DNA of 38,379 nt from Crocinitomicaceae bacterium (GTDB taxonomy: Bacteria; Bacteroidota; Bacteroidia; Flavobacteriales_D; Crocinitomicaceae), in the NCBI GenBank assembly GCA_021740745.1, contig JAIOZF010000023.1, positions 1 to 38,379 of the forward strand, written 5' to 3'. Position numbers and translations under genes: made by a program. The notes below the pieces were generated by a model, which was given only the letters and a program-made list of their open reading frames with translations, was not told the DNA's origin and made no database searches. Shown one piece after another: positions 1 to 7,745 of this stretch (positions within the stretch are counted from its first letter, which is position 1; every line of letters starts with the position of its first letter).

Positions 1-172
1 AAATTGCGGAAATTAAATATTGATCACCTATAAAAAAGGCCAAGCGAACTTGACATTCTTATGCAAACAGCTTTAACAATTGAACCAACTTCTGACATCC
101 GTTGAATACACGCTTTGTCTATTCCTCCTGCTGTTAAAATTTCAGGTTGCCACTTGATTTTATGTCTCCTAG
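1..172 (-). pseudogene. Decayed partial copy of the M42 peptidase 3' end
   Basis: Two blocks match the M42 gene region further along in the same orientation. Bases 1-54 are identical to 7670-7723, the spacer and most of the terminator behind the M42 stop codon. Bases 79-165 match 7882-7968 with about nine mismatches in 87. Read on the minus strand in the M42 frame, the second block is still open and encodes a version of residues about 279-307, including KIKWQPEILTAGG. It has changes in the conserved GGTDTAG segment (T to I, T to K, G to C). The roughly 158 bases separating the blocks in the intact gene are only 24 bases here, and similarity fades after about 172. Nothing here can make a working enzyme. 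The match may continue left of the window. Confidence 0.85.
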
Positions 173-251
173 GTAACTATAACTTGTTAATTCCTGTTTT
201 AAAGTTAGCATATTAAAACGGATCCTTTGGAGGTATTTTTTTTATAATTAA

Positions 252-321
252 GTGATTATAAACATTTAATTTGTTTCAAAAGTTCCTATTTTTGAAACAA
301 ATTAGTTTAGGTGATTATAAA
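252..321. repeat. Perfect 15-bp inverted repeat inside 11-bp direct repeats
   Basis: The arms TAATTTGTTTCAAAA (267-281) and TTTTGAAACAAATTA (290-304) are perfectly complementary around an 8-base loop (282-289). Outside them lies an 11-base direct repeat, GTGATTATAAA, at 252-262 and 311-321; the second copy contains the GTG start of the kinase gene. A perfect Bacteroidota -7 box, TATTTTTG (287-294), overlaps the loop and right arm, although no TTG lies at the usual distance upstream. This could be an operator over the kinase promoter, a hairpin in the mRNA leader, or a small insertion with a target duplication. The sequence alone does not decide. Confidence 0.6.
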
Positions 322-2833
322 TAATTCAACCCCATTCAAAACTGAGCGTTTTAAATATACCCTTTATGGTGTTTGTTTAGGAATCCTTTTTCCAGTTATA
401 GGTACTACTGTCGAATGCTCGTTCCGCGGAATGGGATTTTCAATTGAACAATTAATAAATTGTCAAAAGCTTTCACCTGCCTTGTGGTTGGTTGATTTAG
501 CGCCAATTGTATTGGGAATAATTGCTTCAATTGCTGGTAAAAGTTTAGATCAGGTTAAATTCAAGAGCAACCAGTTAAACGATCGTTTCCAACAAATGGT
601 AGAATTGCGTGAAATTGCCGACAAAGCCAACAAAGCGAAAAGTGAATTTCTTGCGAATATGAGTCATGAAATACGCACTCCAATGAATGCAATTCTTGGG
701 ATGAGTTATTTAATGAAAAAGACAGAACTAAATGAAAAACAATTAGACTATAACCGCAAGGTTGAGATTTCAGCAAAAAACTTACTCCGAATTATTGACG
801 ATATTCTTGATTTCTCCAAAATTGAAGCAGGTAAATTGTCCTTGGAAACCGCCCCATTTAATCTGGAGGAATTAGTTGCCAATGTTACAGATGCGGTAAA
901 TGTCAAATTAATTAAAAAAATAAATGTTGAGTTAATCACAGAAATTGACGCTAATGTTCCTAATATCATCCTTGGAGATAGTGTTCGGTTAAGACAGGTT
1001 TTAATAAATCTTGTTGACAATGCAGTTAAATTCACGGATAAAGGAGAAATAAAAATATCCGTGAAACTTGTTCAAAAAATGAGTTATGGGGTTATAGTAA
1101 ATTTCACCATCAAAGACTCTGGGATAGGAATGTCTGAAGAAGCGTTGAAAAAATTGTTCCAACCATTTGAGCAAGCAGATATTTCGACTACGCGGAAATT
1201 TGGTGGGACCGGTTTAGGCTTAGCCATTAGTCGGAAAATCGTTCAAATGATGGATGGCGAGTTAAAAGCTTCTAGTACCATAGATAAAGGTTCTGAATTT
1301 GTTTTTAATGCTTATTTTTCATTACAAGAAAATGAAAAATCGATTGTCTCGGGAGAGAATCTTGTTATTTCAGGTCAAAAAGTATTGTTGGTTGATGATT
1401 CTGAAAGCGCACGGATGGTATTGTCCGAAATGCTGCTCTCCCTAGGTTTTGATGTAATTGAAGCTGATAATGCAAAAGATGCTATAGATATTTTTCATTC
1501 TCATCAAGAAGTAAATGACCCTTTTTCATTGTTCGTTGTGGATTGGCAGATGCCAGGAATGGATGGACTTCAATTAGTCAATCATTTAAAAACAGAAAGT
1601 CCAGAATCCGTGCCATCCGTTCTCATGGTAACCTCATACGGACTTGAAACGTTAAAGCAAGCACAAAATGACAATGTTATTAATAAACTGCTTGTTAAAC
1701 CAATTAGTCCCTCACAACTTTTCGAAAGCATTGATTCCTTATTAAGCCTAGGAATCAATAAAGTCAAAGAAACACCCATGGCAACCGGTAACCATTTAGA
1801 ATTTACAAAACTCTTGAATGGTAAAAAAATACTCCTAGTTGAAGATAACGAAATCAACATGGAACTTGCTATCGAGCTACTCAATGACGTTGGGATTGAG
1901 GTTTTTTCTGCGTGGAATGGTCTTGAAGCTGTTGAAAAATTGAAATTAATTCATGTCGACCTTGTATTGATGGATATTCAAATGCCTGAAATGGATGGTT
2001 TGACTGCGACACGTTTTATTCGCGAAAATTTACAATTGAAAGAATTACCAATCCTTGCAATGACCGCCCATGCGATGAAAGGCGAATATGAAAAAAGTAT
2101 TGCCGCTGGAATGAATGATCATATTACAAAACCAATTGATCCAATCGAATTGTATCGCTCTATAATTAAGCATCTAAAATTAGTTGGACTAGAAAAAGAA
2201 TTTAATACTGAAAAAATTACAAAAGTAGATAATTCACCATTTAACATCGAAGGAATTGATGTTGGAATGGGTCTAAAACGAGCAGCAGGAAAAACGGAAA
2301 TTTACTTAAAGATGCTCAATACTTTTGTGAACAACTTTGGCAATTTCGGTGCAAAAACGCAGTTGTTAATGTCCCAAAACAGATTTGAAGAAACAGGAGT
2401 TTTATTGCATACTTTAGCTGGAGTTGCTGGAAATATTGGAATGAATGAAATTTATAAAAAAGCATTAAAAGCTTCAATTGATTTTAAAAATCATCTTCAA
2501 GGCGGTCAGCAAAGTTTCACGGATATACACCAACATCAAGTGAATGAAATTGCGAAATTATTAGAAAACAATCTCGATAAAGTCAGCACTTTTTTATCAT
2601 CGCTTGAAAATGAACAAACCACAAAAAAAGAGATCTCTGAAGCTGATTTAAATGAACAATTAATCGAACTTAAAAAATTAATTAATGATAATGATCCAGA
2701 AGCAATCAACTTGTGTAAGGATCTACTTGATACATATGAAATACCATCAGAAACAGAAGAAGGATTAAAAACCGTTCTTGAAGATCTAGAAAATTTTGAA
2801 TTCGAAAATGCATATAAACAATTAAAACACTAA
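311..2833 (+). CDS. Hybrid sensor histidine kinase (HK-REC-REC-Hpt)
   Basis: Membrane sensor kinase of 840 residues with a complete phosphorelay. Two hydrophobic segments (about 17-34 and 57-75) form a short membrane hairpin. They are followed by a HisKA domain with phospho-acceptor H119 (FLANMSHEIRTPMN) and a HATPase domain with N-box LINLVDNAVKF, G1 DSGIGM and G2 GGTGLGLAIS (to about 335). REC1 (about 356-475) has D411, REC2 (about 505-620) has D555 in LVLMDIQMPEMDG, and a C-terminal Hpt domain has H700 in LLHTLAGVAGNIG. No DNA-binding or enzymatic output domain is present, so phosphate must leave through H700 to another receiver. The GTG start at 311 directly follows an in-frame TAG and gives a complete first membrane segment; the next ATG (residue 41) would remove it. 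YceI and M20 genes follow closely in one probable operon. The signal sensed is unknown. Confidence 0.93.
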   Translation: MIINNSTPFKTERFKYTLYGVCLGILFPVIGTTVECSFRGMGFSIEQLINCQKLSPALWLVDLAPIVLGIIASIAGKSLDQVKFKSNQLNDRFQQMVELREIADKANKAKSEFLANMSHEIRTPMNAILGMSYLMKKTELNEKQLDYNRKVEISAKNLLRIIDDILDFSKIEAGKLSLETAPFNLEELVANVTDAVNVKLIKKINVELITEIDANVPNIILGDSVRLRQVLINLVDNAVKFTDKGEIKISVKLVQKMSYGVIVNFTIKDSGIGMSEEALKKLFQPFEQADISTTRKFGGTGLGLAISRKIVQMMDGELKASSTIDKGSEFVFNAYFSLQENEKSIVSGENLVISGQKVLLVDDSESARMVLSEMLLSLGFDVIEADNAKDAIDIFHSHQEVNDPFSLFVVDWQMPGMDGLQLVNHLKTESPESVPSVLMVTSYGLETLKQAQNDNVINKLLVKPISPSQLFESIDSLLSLGINKVKETPMATGNHLEFTKLLNGKKILLVEDNEINMELAIELLNDVGIEVFSAWNGLEAVEKLKLIHVDLVLMDIQMPEMDGLTATRFIRENLQLKELPILAMTAHAMKGEYEKSIAAGMNDHITKPIDPIELYRSIIKHLKLVGLEKEFNTEKITKVDNSPFNIEGIDVGMGLKRAAGKTEIYLKMLNTFVNNFGNFGAKTQLLMSQNRFEETGVLLHTLAGVAGNIGMNEIYKKALKASIDFKNHLQGGQQSFTDIHQHQVNEIAKLLENNLDKVSTFLSSLENEQTTKKEISEADLNEQLIELKKLINDNDPEAINLCKDLLDTYEIPSETEEGLKTVLEDLENFEFENAYKQLKH

Positions 2834-2835
2834 TT

Positions 2836-3366
2836 ATGAGTAAAGCCCTTTGGTCAATTGACCCCATGCACAGTGAAATCATGTTCCGCATTAAGCACAT
2901 GTTAATTACAAACGTTTCAGGTACGTTCGATATGTTTCAAGCGACTATTGAAGCAGAGAAAAAAGATTTTTCAGACATGGAAATTTCTTTTTCTGCCGAT
3001 GTAGCTTCTATCAATACGCGCAATGACCACCGTGATGAACATTTAAGAAGTAATGATTTTTTCGATGCTGCAAATCACCCAACATTAACTTTTACTTCAA
3101 CAAAAATAACGCGTTTAAAAGACAATCAATATGCATTGGAAGGTACGTTTTGTATTAGAGGAGTTGAGAAAAATGTGCAATTAGAAATTACTCATACAGG
3201 AATTGGATTGGATTTATATGGACAAACTAAAGCTGGATTTGAAATTAATGGAGTGATCAACCGCAGCGATTTTGGTTTATCATGGAATGCCGCTGCTGAA
3301 GATGGTGGTTTAGCATTGGGAGAAGAAATCACTTTGCAAATTTCGTGTCAATTCATTTTGCAGTAA
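2836..3366 (+). CDS. YceI family lipocalin-like protein
   Basis: 176-residue protein spanning one YceI domain. It starts with the typical W-x-I-D-x-x-H-S segment (LWSIDPMHSEIMFRIKHML), contains the family's FSADVASINTRNDHRDEHL and DFFDAANHPTLTFTSTKI stretches, and ends in the strand-rich half (NRSDFGLSWN). Known family members form a long beta barrel that binds polyisoprenoid or similar lipids. Many are periplasmic, but no signal peptide is visible here, so this copy is probably cytoplasmic. The ATG lies two bases after the kinase stop codon and the M20 gene begins seven bases after this stop, so the three are probably co-transcribed. The ligand is not known. Confidence 0.93.
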   Translation: MSKALWSIDPMHSEIMFRIKHMLITNVSGTFDMFQATIEAEKKDFSDMEISFSADVASINTRNDHRDEHLRSNDFFDAANHPTLTFTSTKITRLKDNQYALEGTFCIRGVEKNVQLEITHTGIGLDLYGQTKAGFEINGVINRSDFGLSWNAAAEDGGLALGEEITLQISCQFILQ

Positions 3367-3373
3367 AAAAAAC

Positions 3374-4666
3374 ATGCACGTTTACAATTGGGGACTAATT
3401 ATCTTATTTATTTTGGGTGTTTCAAGAACAAATGCTCAAACTCAAAAAGGATATAAAATTGATACAACACAATTGTATTCAACCTACTGTTTTTTGCATC
3501 AAAACCCAGAATTAAGCGGAAATGAAATTGAAACATCTTCCCTGCTTAAACGTGAATTACTTGAACTCGGATTTACGATAGTCGATTCACTTGGATTAAA
3601 CAGTTTTGCAGGTGTTTTGAAAAATGGCAAGGGACCAACGATTTTATACCGCACAGATATGGACGCATTACCGATTCTTGAAACAACAGGAGTCGGTTTT
3701 GCATCGTCAAAAACCGATAATAGTACAGGGAAGCAACTTCCAATCATGCATGCTTGTGGACACGATTTTCACATGACAACGTGGTTAGGCGTTGCTAAAA
3801 CATTAGTTACTAATAAGAAGAAATGGAAAGGAACGATTATCCTTTTAGCGCAATCTTCTGAAGAAACTGGTCAAGGAGCTAAAGGTATCGTTAAAGCTAG
3901 TAACTTCGGAAAACTTCCAACAGCAGATTATCAAATTGCTATTCATGACACACCAGATTTAATGACTGGTACTTTTGGATTTTGTGATGAATATAGCATG
4001 GCAGCTGTTGATATGATGAACATCACAATTCTTGGTAGAGGCGGCCATGGCGCTGAACCTTTTAAGACAATTGATCCAATTTTGTTAAGCGCCAATTTTA
4101 TCCAAGAAATTCAAGGCATCGTTAGTCGAAATTTAGCATTCAATAATCCCGCTGTGATCACAGTAGGCGCTATAAATGGTGGAACGGTTGGAAATATTAT
4201 TCCTAATTCTGTAGAACTAAAATTAACCATTCGTACCTTTTCGCCTGAAAACAGAGCGTATATTCTGAAACGAATTGAGGAAATTGGAAATAATCTTGCC
4301 TTAGCGGCTGGTTTAAGCGAGAATGAACTTCCAGATTATAAGTTATTAGACATGTCTATTCCTCCGGTTTACAATAATCCTGCGCTCGGAGAACTGCTTC
4401 AAAAATCGATTTCTAACACTTCGAAAAGCAATTCAATTGTTAAGGTATTACCTAAAATGATTGGTGAAGATTTTGGAATTTATTCTAATTCAAATACAAT
4501 CCCGAGTTATTTAATTTGGGCCGGGGTGAAATCGCCCATTAATACTACTGAAAATACTTCAGGCTCATTGCATTCTAGCACATTTCTTCCTGACTATAAA
4601 TCGGCTTTACCATTAACAGTCGAAGCAATAACAAACTGTTTAATTGATTTATTTATTAAGAACTAA
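3374..4666 (+). CDS. Secreted M20-family amidohydrolase
   Basis: 430-residue metal-dependent amidohydrolase of the M20 (M20D-like) group, which cleaves N-acyl amino acids or related amides. A signal peptide (MHVYNWGLIILFILGVSRTNA) predicts export. Metal and catalytic motifs are RTDMDALPI (about 93-101), MHACGHDFHMT (H126, C128, H130) and the acidic pair E163-E164 in AQSSEETGQG. The dimerisation domain begins around GRGGHGAEPF, and IGEDFG lies near the C-terminus. Length is normal for the family. It is the third gene of the kinase-YceI operon. Its TAA stop overlaps the TAG stop of the opposing acetyltransferase gene within the bases CTAA at 4663-4666. The true substrate cannot be read from the sequence. 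Confidence 0.92.
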   Translation: MHVYNWGLIILFILGVSRTNAQTQKGYKIDTTQLYSTYCFLHQNPELSGNEIETSSLLKRELLELGFTIVDSLGLNSFAGVLKNGKGPTILYRTDMDALPILETTGVGFASSKTDNSTGKQLPIMHACGHDFHMTTWLGVAKTLVTNKKKWKGTIILLAQSSEETGQGAKGIVKASNFGKLPTADYQIAIHDTPDLMTGTFGFCDEYSMAAVDMMNITILGRGGHGAEPFKTIDPILLSANFIQEIQGIVSRNLAFNNPAVITVGAINGGTVGNIIPNSVELKLTIRTFSPENRAYILKRIEEIGNNLALAAGLSENELPDYKLLDMSIPPVYNNPALGELLQKSISNTSKSNSIVKVLPKMIGEDFGIYSNSNTIPSYLIWAGVKSPINTTENTSGSLHSSTFLPDYKSALPLTVEAITNCLIDLFIKN

Positions 4667-5538
4667 CCAAATTCTAAGGAGGTGATTCCAAACACCTTGT
4701 GAAATGAAAATTTAGGTGCTTTTGGATAGTACATTCTTCCACATTCAAAAACAACCTCAGAATTAAATTCATCGAGTAGTTCTCTAGCTAAATCATTTAT
4801 TGTAGGAATATCAATAGAAACTTTTTCACCATCAACTTCTGTGAGGCATGCTTTAAATAATTCTTTTGCTACCATTTTATTTTCAGCAAACAATGGTCCT
4901 ATTTTATATCCTTCAATTGCTTGACGAATCACAGCATAACCCACCAGTGAATTTTCATTTACAAAAACAAAGGTTTTAGCTGCTGAATTCCCAACCCAAT
5001 AATTCAAAAAACGTGTTCTTTTAAACCCAAAGCACATTTCATCAAATTGATGAAGTCGATTGACATACTTTTTATCAAGTAACTCAACTTGTTGAGAATA
5101 GGTAAATTGCTCACCGACTAGTTCGTGGCGTTCATCAGTGAACAATCTTTCAAATCCACCTTTCGAATAAAATGGCTGCATGCTCAAAACACCATCCATA
5201 CCAATTGAAGCCCCTGATTTTAACTTTGAAATTAATAAGGATTTCCGCTGATGCCATAACAGATTTCCTAAACCTTGAGATCTGTATTCTTTTTTCACAA
5301 TGAACAATCCCATGAAACCAAACTCTCCAGCATAATTAACAATGCTTCCAGCGGCAATCATTTCATCGGCAATAAAATAGCCTATAAAATCATTCGGAAA
5401 TGAATTGTATGCAATAAAGGCATCATTAACCCCTGGATTCCAACCCTCTTCCTTTGCCCAATCGAAAAGTTCGACGACGTTTTCAAAATTCAGTTTTTTA
5501 AAATCGAGGTTTTTTTGCTGGAATTCGAACCTGTCCAT
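4663..5538 (-). CDS. GNAT family N-acetyltransferase (two-domain)
   Basis: 291-residue acetyltransferase. The N-terminal GNAT fold carries the acetyl-CoA pyrophosphate-binding motif (YRSQGLGNLLWHQRKSLL, about 106-123). The C-terminal half (from about 150) resembles the second domain found in YitH-type tandem GNAT proteins, with FKRTRFLNYW and GYAVIRQAIEGYKIGPLFAE. Small molecules or protein amines are usual acceptors; the acceptor here is unknown. Its start lies 11 bases after the cyclase stop, so it is probably translated from the cyclase mRNA. At its end it runs head-on into the M20 gene. Confidence 0.88.
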   Translation of the reverse strand: MDRFEFQQKNLDFKKLNFENVVELFDWAKEEGWNPGVNDAFIAYNSFPNDFIGYFIADEMIAAGSIVNYAGEFGFMGLFIVKKEYRSQGLGNLLWHQRKSLLISKLKSGASIGMDGVLSMQPFYSKGGFERLFTDERHELVGEQFTYSQQVELLDKKYVNRLHQFDEMCFGFKRTRFLNYWVGNSAAKTFVFVNENSLVGYAVIRQAIEGYKIGPLFAENKMVAKELFKACLTEVDGEKVSIDIPTINDLARELLDEFNSEVVFECGRMYYPKAPKFSFHKVFGITSLEFG

Positions 5539-5549
5539 TTTGTTGCTAA

Positions 5550-6581
5550 TTATAACCTGCCTTTAATAATGGATAGCATCATGTCTCCTTTGCCTTTGAG
5601 ATTTTTCACGCCTAATTCTTCAGTCATATAGCTTGATGAAATTCGCTCCAATACAGCATCTGTTACTACCACTTCCATCGTTTCACCGTTGCTTTCAACT
5701 CTCGAAGCAATATTCACATTGTCACCCATAATATCAAACTGAAAGCGTGATTTACCTACAATTCCAGTAATTATTTCGCCTGAATGAATACCAATTCTGC
5801 ACTTCCATTGATTTAAATTAGACTTATTGCGTTCATTCAAATAATCAATAAAAGACAATCCGGCATTGACCATATTTTCGGCATGATTTCTTTCATCCAC
5901 ATTGATGCCCGCAACTGCCATATAAGCATCGCCAATTGTTTTGATTCGCGTCACGCTATTCCTTGCTGAAATTTCATCGAAACTTGTAAAAATATCTGTA
6001 AGTTCATGAATTAACTTTTCTGGTGACATTGTAGCAGAAATAGCAGTGAATCCAACTAAATCACAAAACAAAACACTTGTGTCAGGGTGTTTTTCAGGCT
6101 GATAAGCACCATGCGCTTTTAATTGTCTGATTACATTTTCTGGCAATAATACACTTAGTAAATTGTCCGATTTGCGTTTCTCATCTAACAAGGCAATATG
6201 TGTTTTTACTCTTGCCTTTACAACTTCAGCATGAAATGGTTTCGTAATAAAATCTGAGCCCCCAGATTCAAAACCCAATGTTTCGTCAGACGCTTCGTTC
6301 AATGCTGTTAAAAAAATGATTGGAATATGCGCTTTTTCTGGTTTTGATTTAATAATCTTACACGCTTGAAAACCATCAATTTCTGGCATCATCACATCCA
6401 TCAAAATTAAATCCACAGATTCATCGTTTTCAATAATTTCTATCGCTTTTAATCCACTTTTGGCTACTTTGATTTTATAGTCATCCTTAAGTAAACCAGT
6501 TAACAACTGCAGATTTTCAATTGAATCATCCACAATTAATATGGTATGCTCAGACTTAGAATTTTGAATAATACTGTTCAT
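5550..6581 (-). CDS. Response regulator fused to class III adenylate cyclase
   Basis: 343-residue soluble protein. The N-terminal REC domain (about 12-130) has acidic residues D18-D19, phospho-acceptor D62 (LILMDVMMPEIDG) and K114. A short linker (LLSVLLPENVIRQLK) leads to a class III nucleotide cyclase domain (about 165-340). Metal-binding aspartates D174 (LFCDLVGFT) and D218 (KTIGDAYMAVAG), and transition-state residues N290 and R294 (NVNIASRVE), are all present. The purine-selecting positions are K214 and D283 (QFDIMGD), the Lys-Asp pair of adenylate cyclases rather than the Glu-Cys pair of guanylate cyclases, so cAMP is the predicted product. Phosphorylation of D62 probably controls activity. 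It leads a two-gene operon with the GNAT and diverges from the stress-protein gene. The Hpt domain of the nearby hybrid kinase is a candidate phosphodonor (inference). Confidence 0.93.
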   Translation of the reverse strand: MNSIIQNSKSEHTILIVDDSIENLQLLTGLLKDDYKIKVAKSGLKAIEIIENDESVDLILMDVMMPEIDGFQACKIIKSKPEKAHIPIIFLTALNEASDETLGFESGGSDFITKPFHAEVVKARVKTHIALLDEKRKSDNLLSVLLPENVIRQLKAHGAYQPEKHPDTSVLFCDLVGFTAISATMSPEKLIHELTDIFTSFDEISARNSVTRIKTIGDAYMAVAGINVDERNHAENMVNAGLSFIDYLNERNKSNLNQWKCRIGIHSGEIITGIVGKSRFQFDIMGDNVNIASRVESNGETMEVVVTDAVLERISSSYMTEELGVKNLKGKGDMMLSIIKGRL

Positions 6582-6808
6582 TTAGAGGCACTTAAAATTT
6601 AATTTTCAATTTTTTTAAAGTGGTATTCTAAATCTAGAGGTTAATAATTGAGAAGTGTGCTTAACCAAAAGTAACATTAAAAAAGGTTAAGACTTTTACT
6701 AAACTCAAAATTAACAAATTACTTTTTAATCGAACCCCCAATTAAAATCAACTTAGGTTAAAAAATAAAATCATTAACTTTACCTCAAATGAATTAACAA
6801 TCGATACA
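6582..6808. promoter_or_regulatory. Divergent promoter region, cyclase / stress protein
   Basis: AT-rich spacer between two divergent genes. On the minus strand TACTTTTG (complement of 6666-6673) is a perfect Bacteroidota -7 box about 85 bases before the cyclase ATG, but no TTG sits at the expected distance. On the plus strand TAACTTTA (6775-6782) is a 7-of-8 match 27 bases before the stress-protein ATG. No strong hairpin or Shine-Dalgarno sequence is seen. Confidence 0.4.
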
Positions 6809-7624
6809 ATGAGTTCACATTTTCTTGTTCCAATTAATTTTTCTGAAACCACTCTAAATGCATTTAATTTTGCAATTCAACTCTCGAAATCGGGAGATGA
6901 CAGGTTTACTTTACTACATGTGATTAAACATGAAGAAGAACGCACAATTGCTAAACAAAAGTTGGATCAAATTATCAATGAAAGTTCTATTTCAAAGGAT
7001 AAAATTTCAGGTAAAATAATCGTAGGTAAGTTCTTAAACGATATTGGTAAAATTGCCGAATCACTCGATGCATCGCTCATTGTAATGGGAACACTTGGTT
7101 CTACTGGTTTACAAAAAGTGTTTGGCAGTAATGCAATGAAAGTTGTTTCAAATAGTAAAATTCCTCTTTTAATCGTTCAAGAAAATTCAGTATTTCAAGC
7201 CATCAAAAAAATAATCTTGACAATTGATCTTGAAAAAGAATCAATTCAAGTTGTAAAGTATGCTGCGAAAATAGGAAAATTATTTAATGCTGAAATTTGC
7301 CTTGTTGGTGGATTACATACAGATGAAATGTTGAAGCGAAAAGTTGATACGAATATCTTATTGTGCAAAAAATACTTGAATGAAAATGGAGTGAACTATT
7401 CAGTTGAATTATTGGAAACGAAAAAATTCGAAAATAATTTAATCGATTTTTGTCGAACTTACCAAGCAGATATGTTGGCAGCAACATATTATCAAGATAC
7501 GTTTCAAGTATTCTCAGAAAAGTTCGTGCAATCTTTATCAATAAATTCATTAAATATTCCGCTTTTAACAATTGATAATGAATCAATTTCCAGCGGAAGT
7601 CAATATAGTTTTTTGTCAATTTAA
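6809..7624 (+). CDS. Universal stress protein, tandem UspA domains
   Basis: 271-residue cytoplasmic protein with two Usp folds in tandem (about 4-127 and 131-260). The first domain begins with FLVPINFSETTLNAF and carries an ATP-loop-like motif, MGTLGSTGLQKVFGSNAMK. The usual spacing is G-2X-G-9X-G(S/T); here only eight residues separate the second glycine from GS, so nucleotide binding may be altered. The second domain (KIILTIDLEKESIQVVKYA) has no recognisable ATP motif, as is common in tandem Usp proteins. It diverges from the adenylate cyclase gene. A role in stress or energy-limitation physiology is typical of the family, but the specific function is unknown. Confidence 0.9.
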   Translation: MSSHFLVPINFSETTLNAFNFAIQLSKSGDDRFTLLHVIKHEEERTIAKQKLDQIINESSISKDKISGKIIVGKFLNDIGKIAESLDASLIVMGTLGSTGLQKVFGSNAMKVVSNSKIPLLIVQENSVFQAIKKIILTIDLEKESIQVVKYAAKIGKLFNAEICLVGGLHTDEMLKRKVDTNILLCKKYLNENGVNYSVELLETKKFENNLIDFCRTYQADMLAATYYQDTFQVFSEKFVQSLSINSLNIPLLTIDNESISSGSQYSFLSI

Positions 7625-7669
7625 CATTATTGGATTCTCGTTGTAGTTCCTGCCGCGCGACTAACACCG

Positions 7670-7723
7670 AAATTGCGGAAATTAAATATTGATCACCTAT
7701 AAAAAAGGCCAAGCGAACTTGAC
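7670..7723. repeat. Direct repeat matching bases 1-54
   Basis: These 54 bases are identical to the first 54 bases of the window and in the same orientation. Together with the diverged match of 79-165 to 7882-7968 they bracket the block from the hybrid kinase to the stress protein. The window edge hides whether the left copy extends further. Confidence 0.9.
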
Positions 7724-7729
7724 CTTTTT
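7702..7729 (-). terminator. Intrinsic terminator of the M42 gene
   Basis: A 12-base stem (AAAAAGGCCAAG / CTTGACCTTTTT) closes a four-base loop, about 17 bases past the M42 stop. On the minus strand the one imperfect pair is a G-U wobble, the loop is UUCG and a U-run follows, so it fits best as the M42 terminator. It may also stop the convergent stress-protein transcript. The copy at 1-54 has the left arm and loop but a broken right arm. Confidence 0.75.
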
Positions 7730-7745
7730 GATGATTTATTTTCTT

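Noticed and set aside
7284-7712. Minus-strand open frame of 142 codons opposite the stress protein
   Set aside because: It overlaps the end of a well-supported Usp gene and runs through the terminator region; no domain seen.
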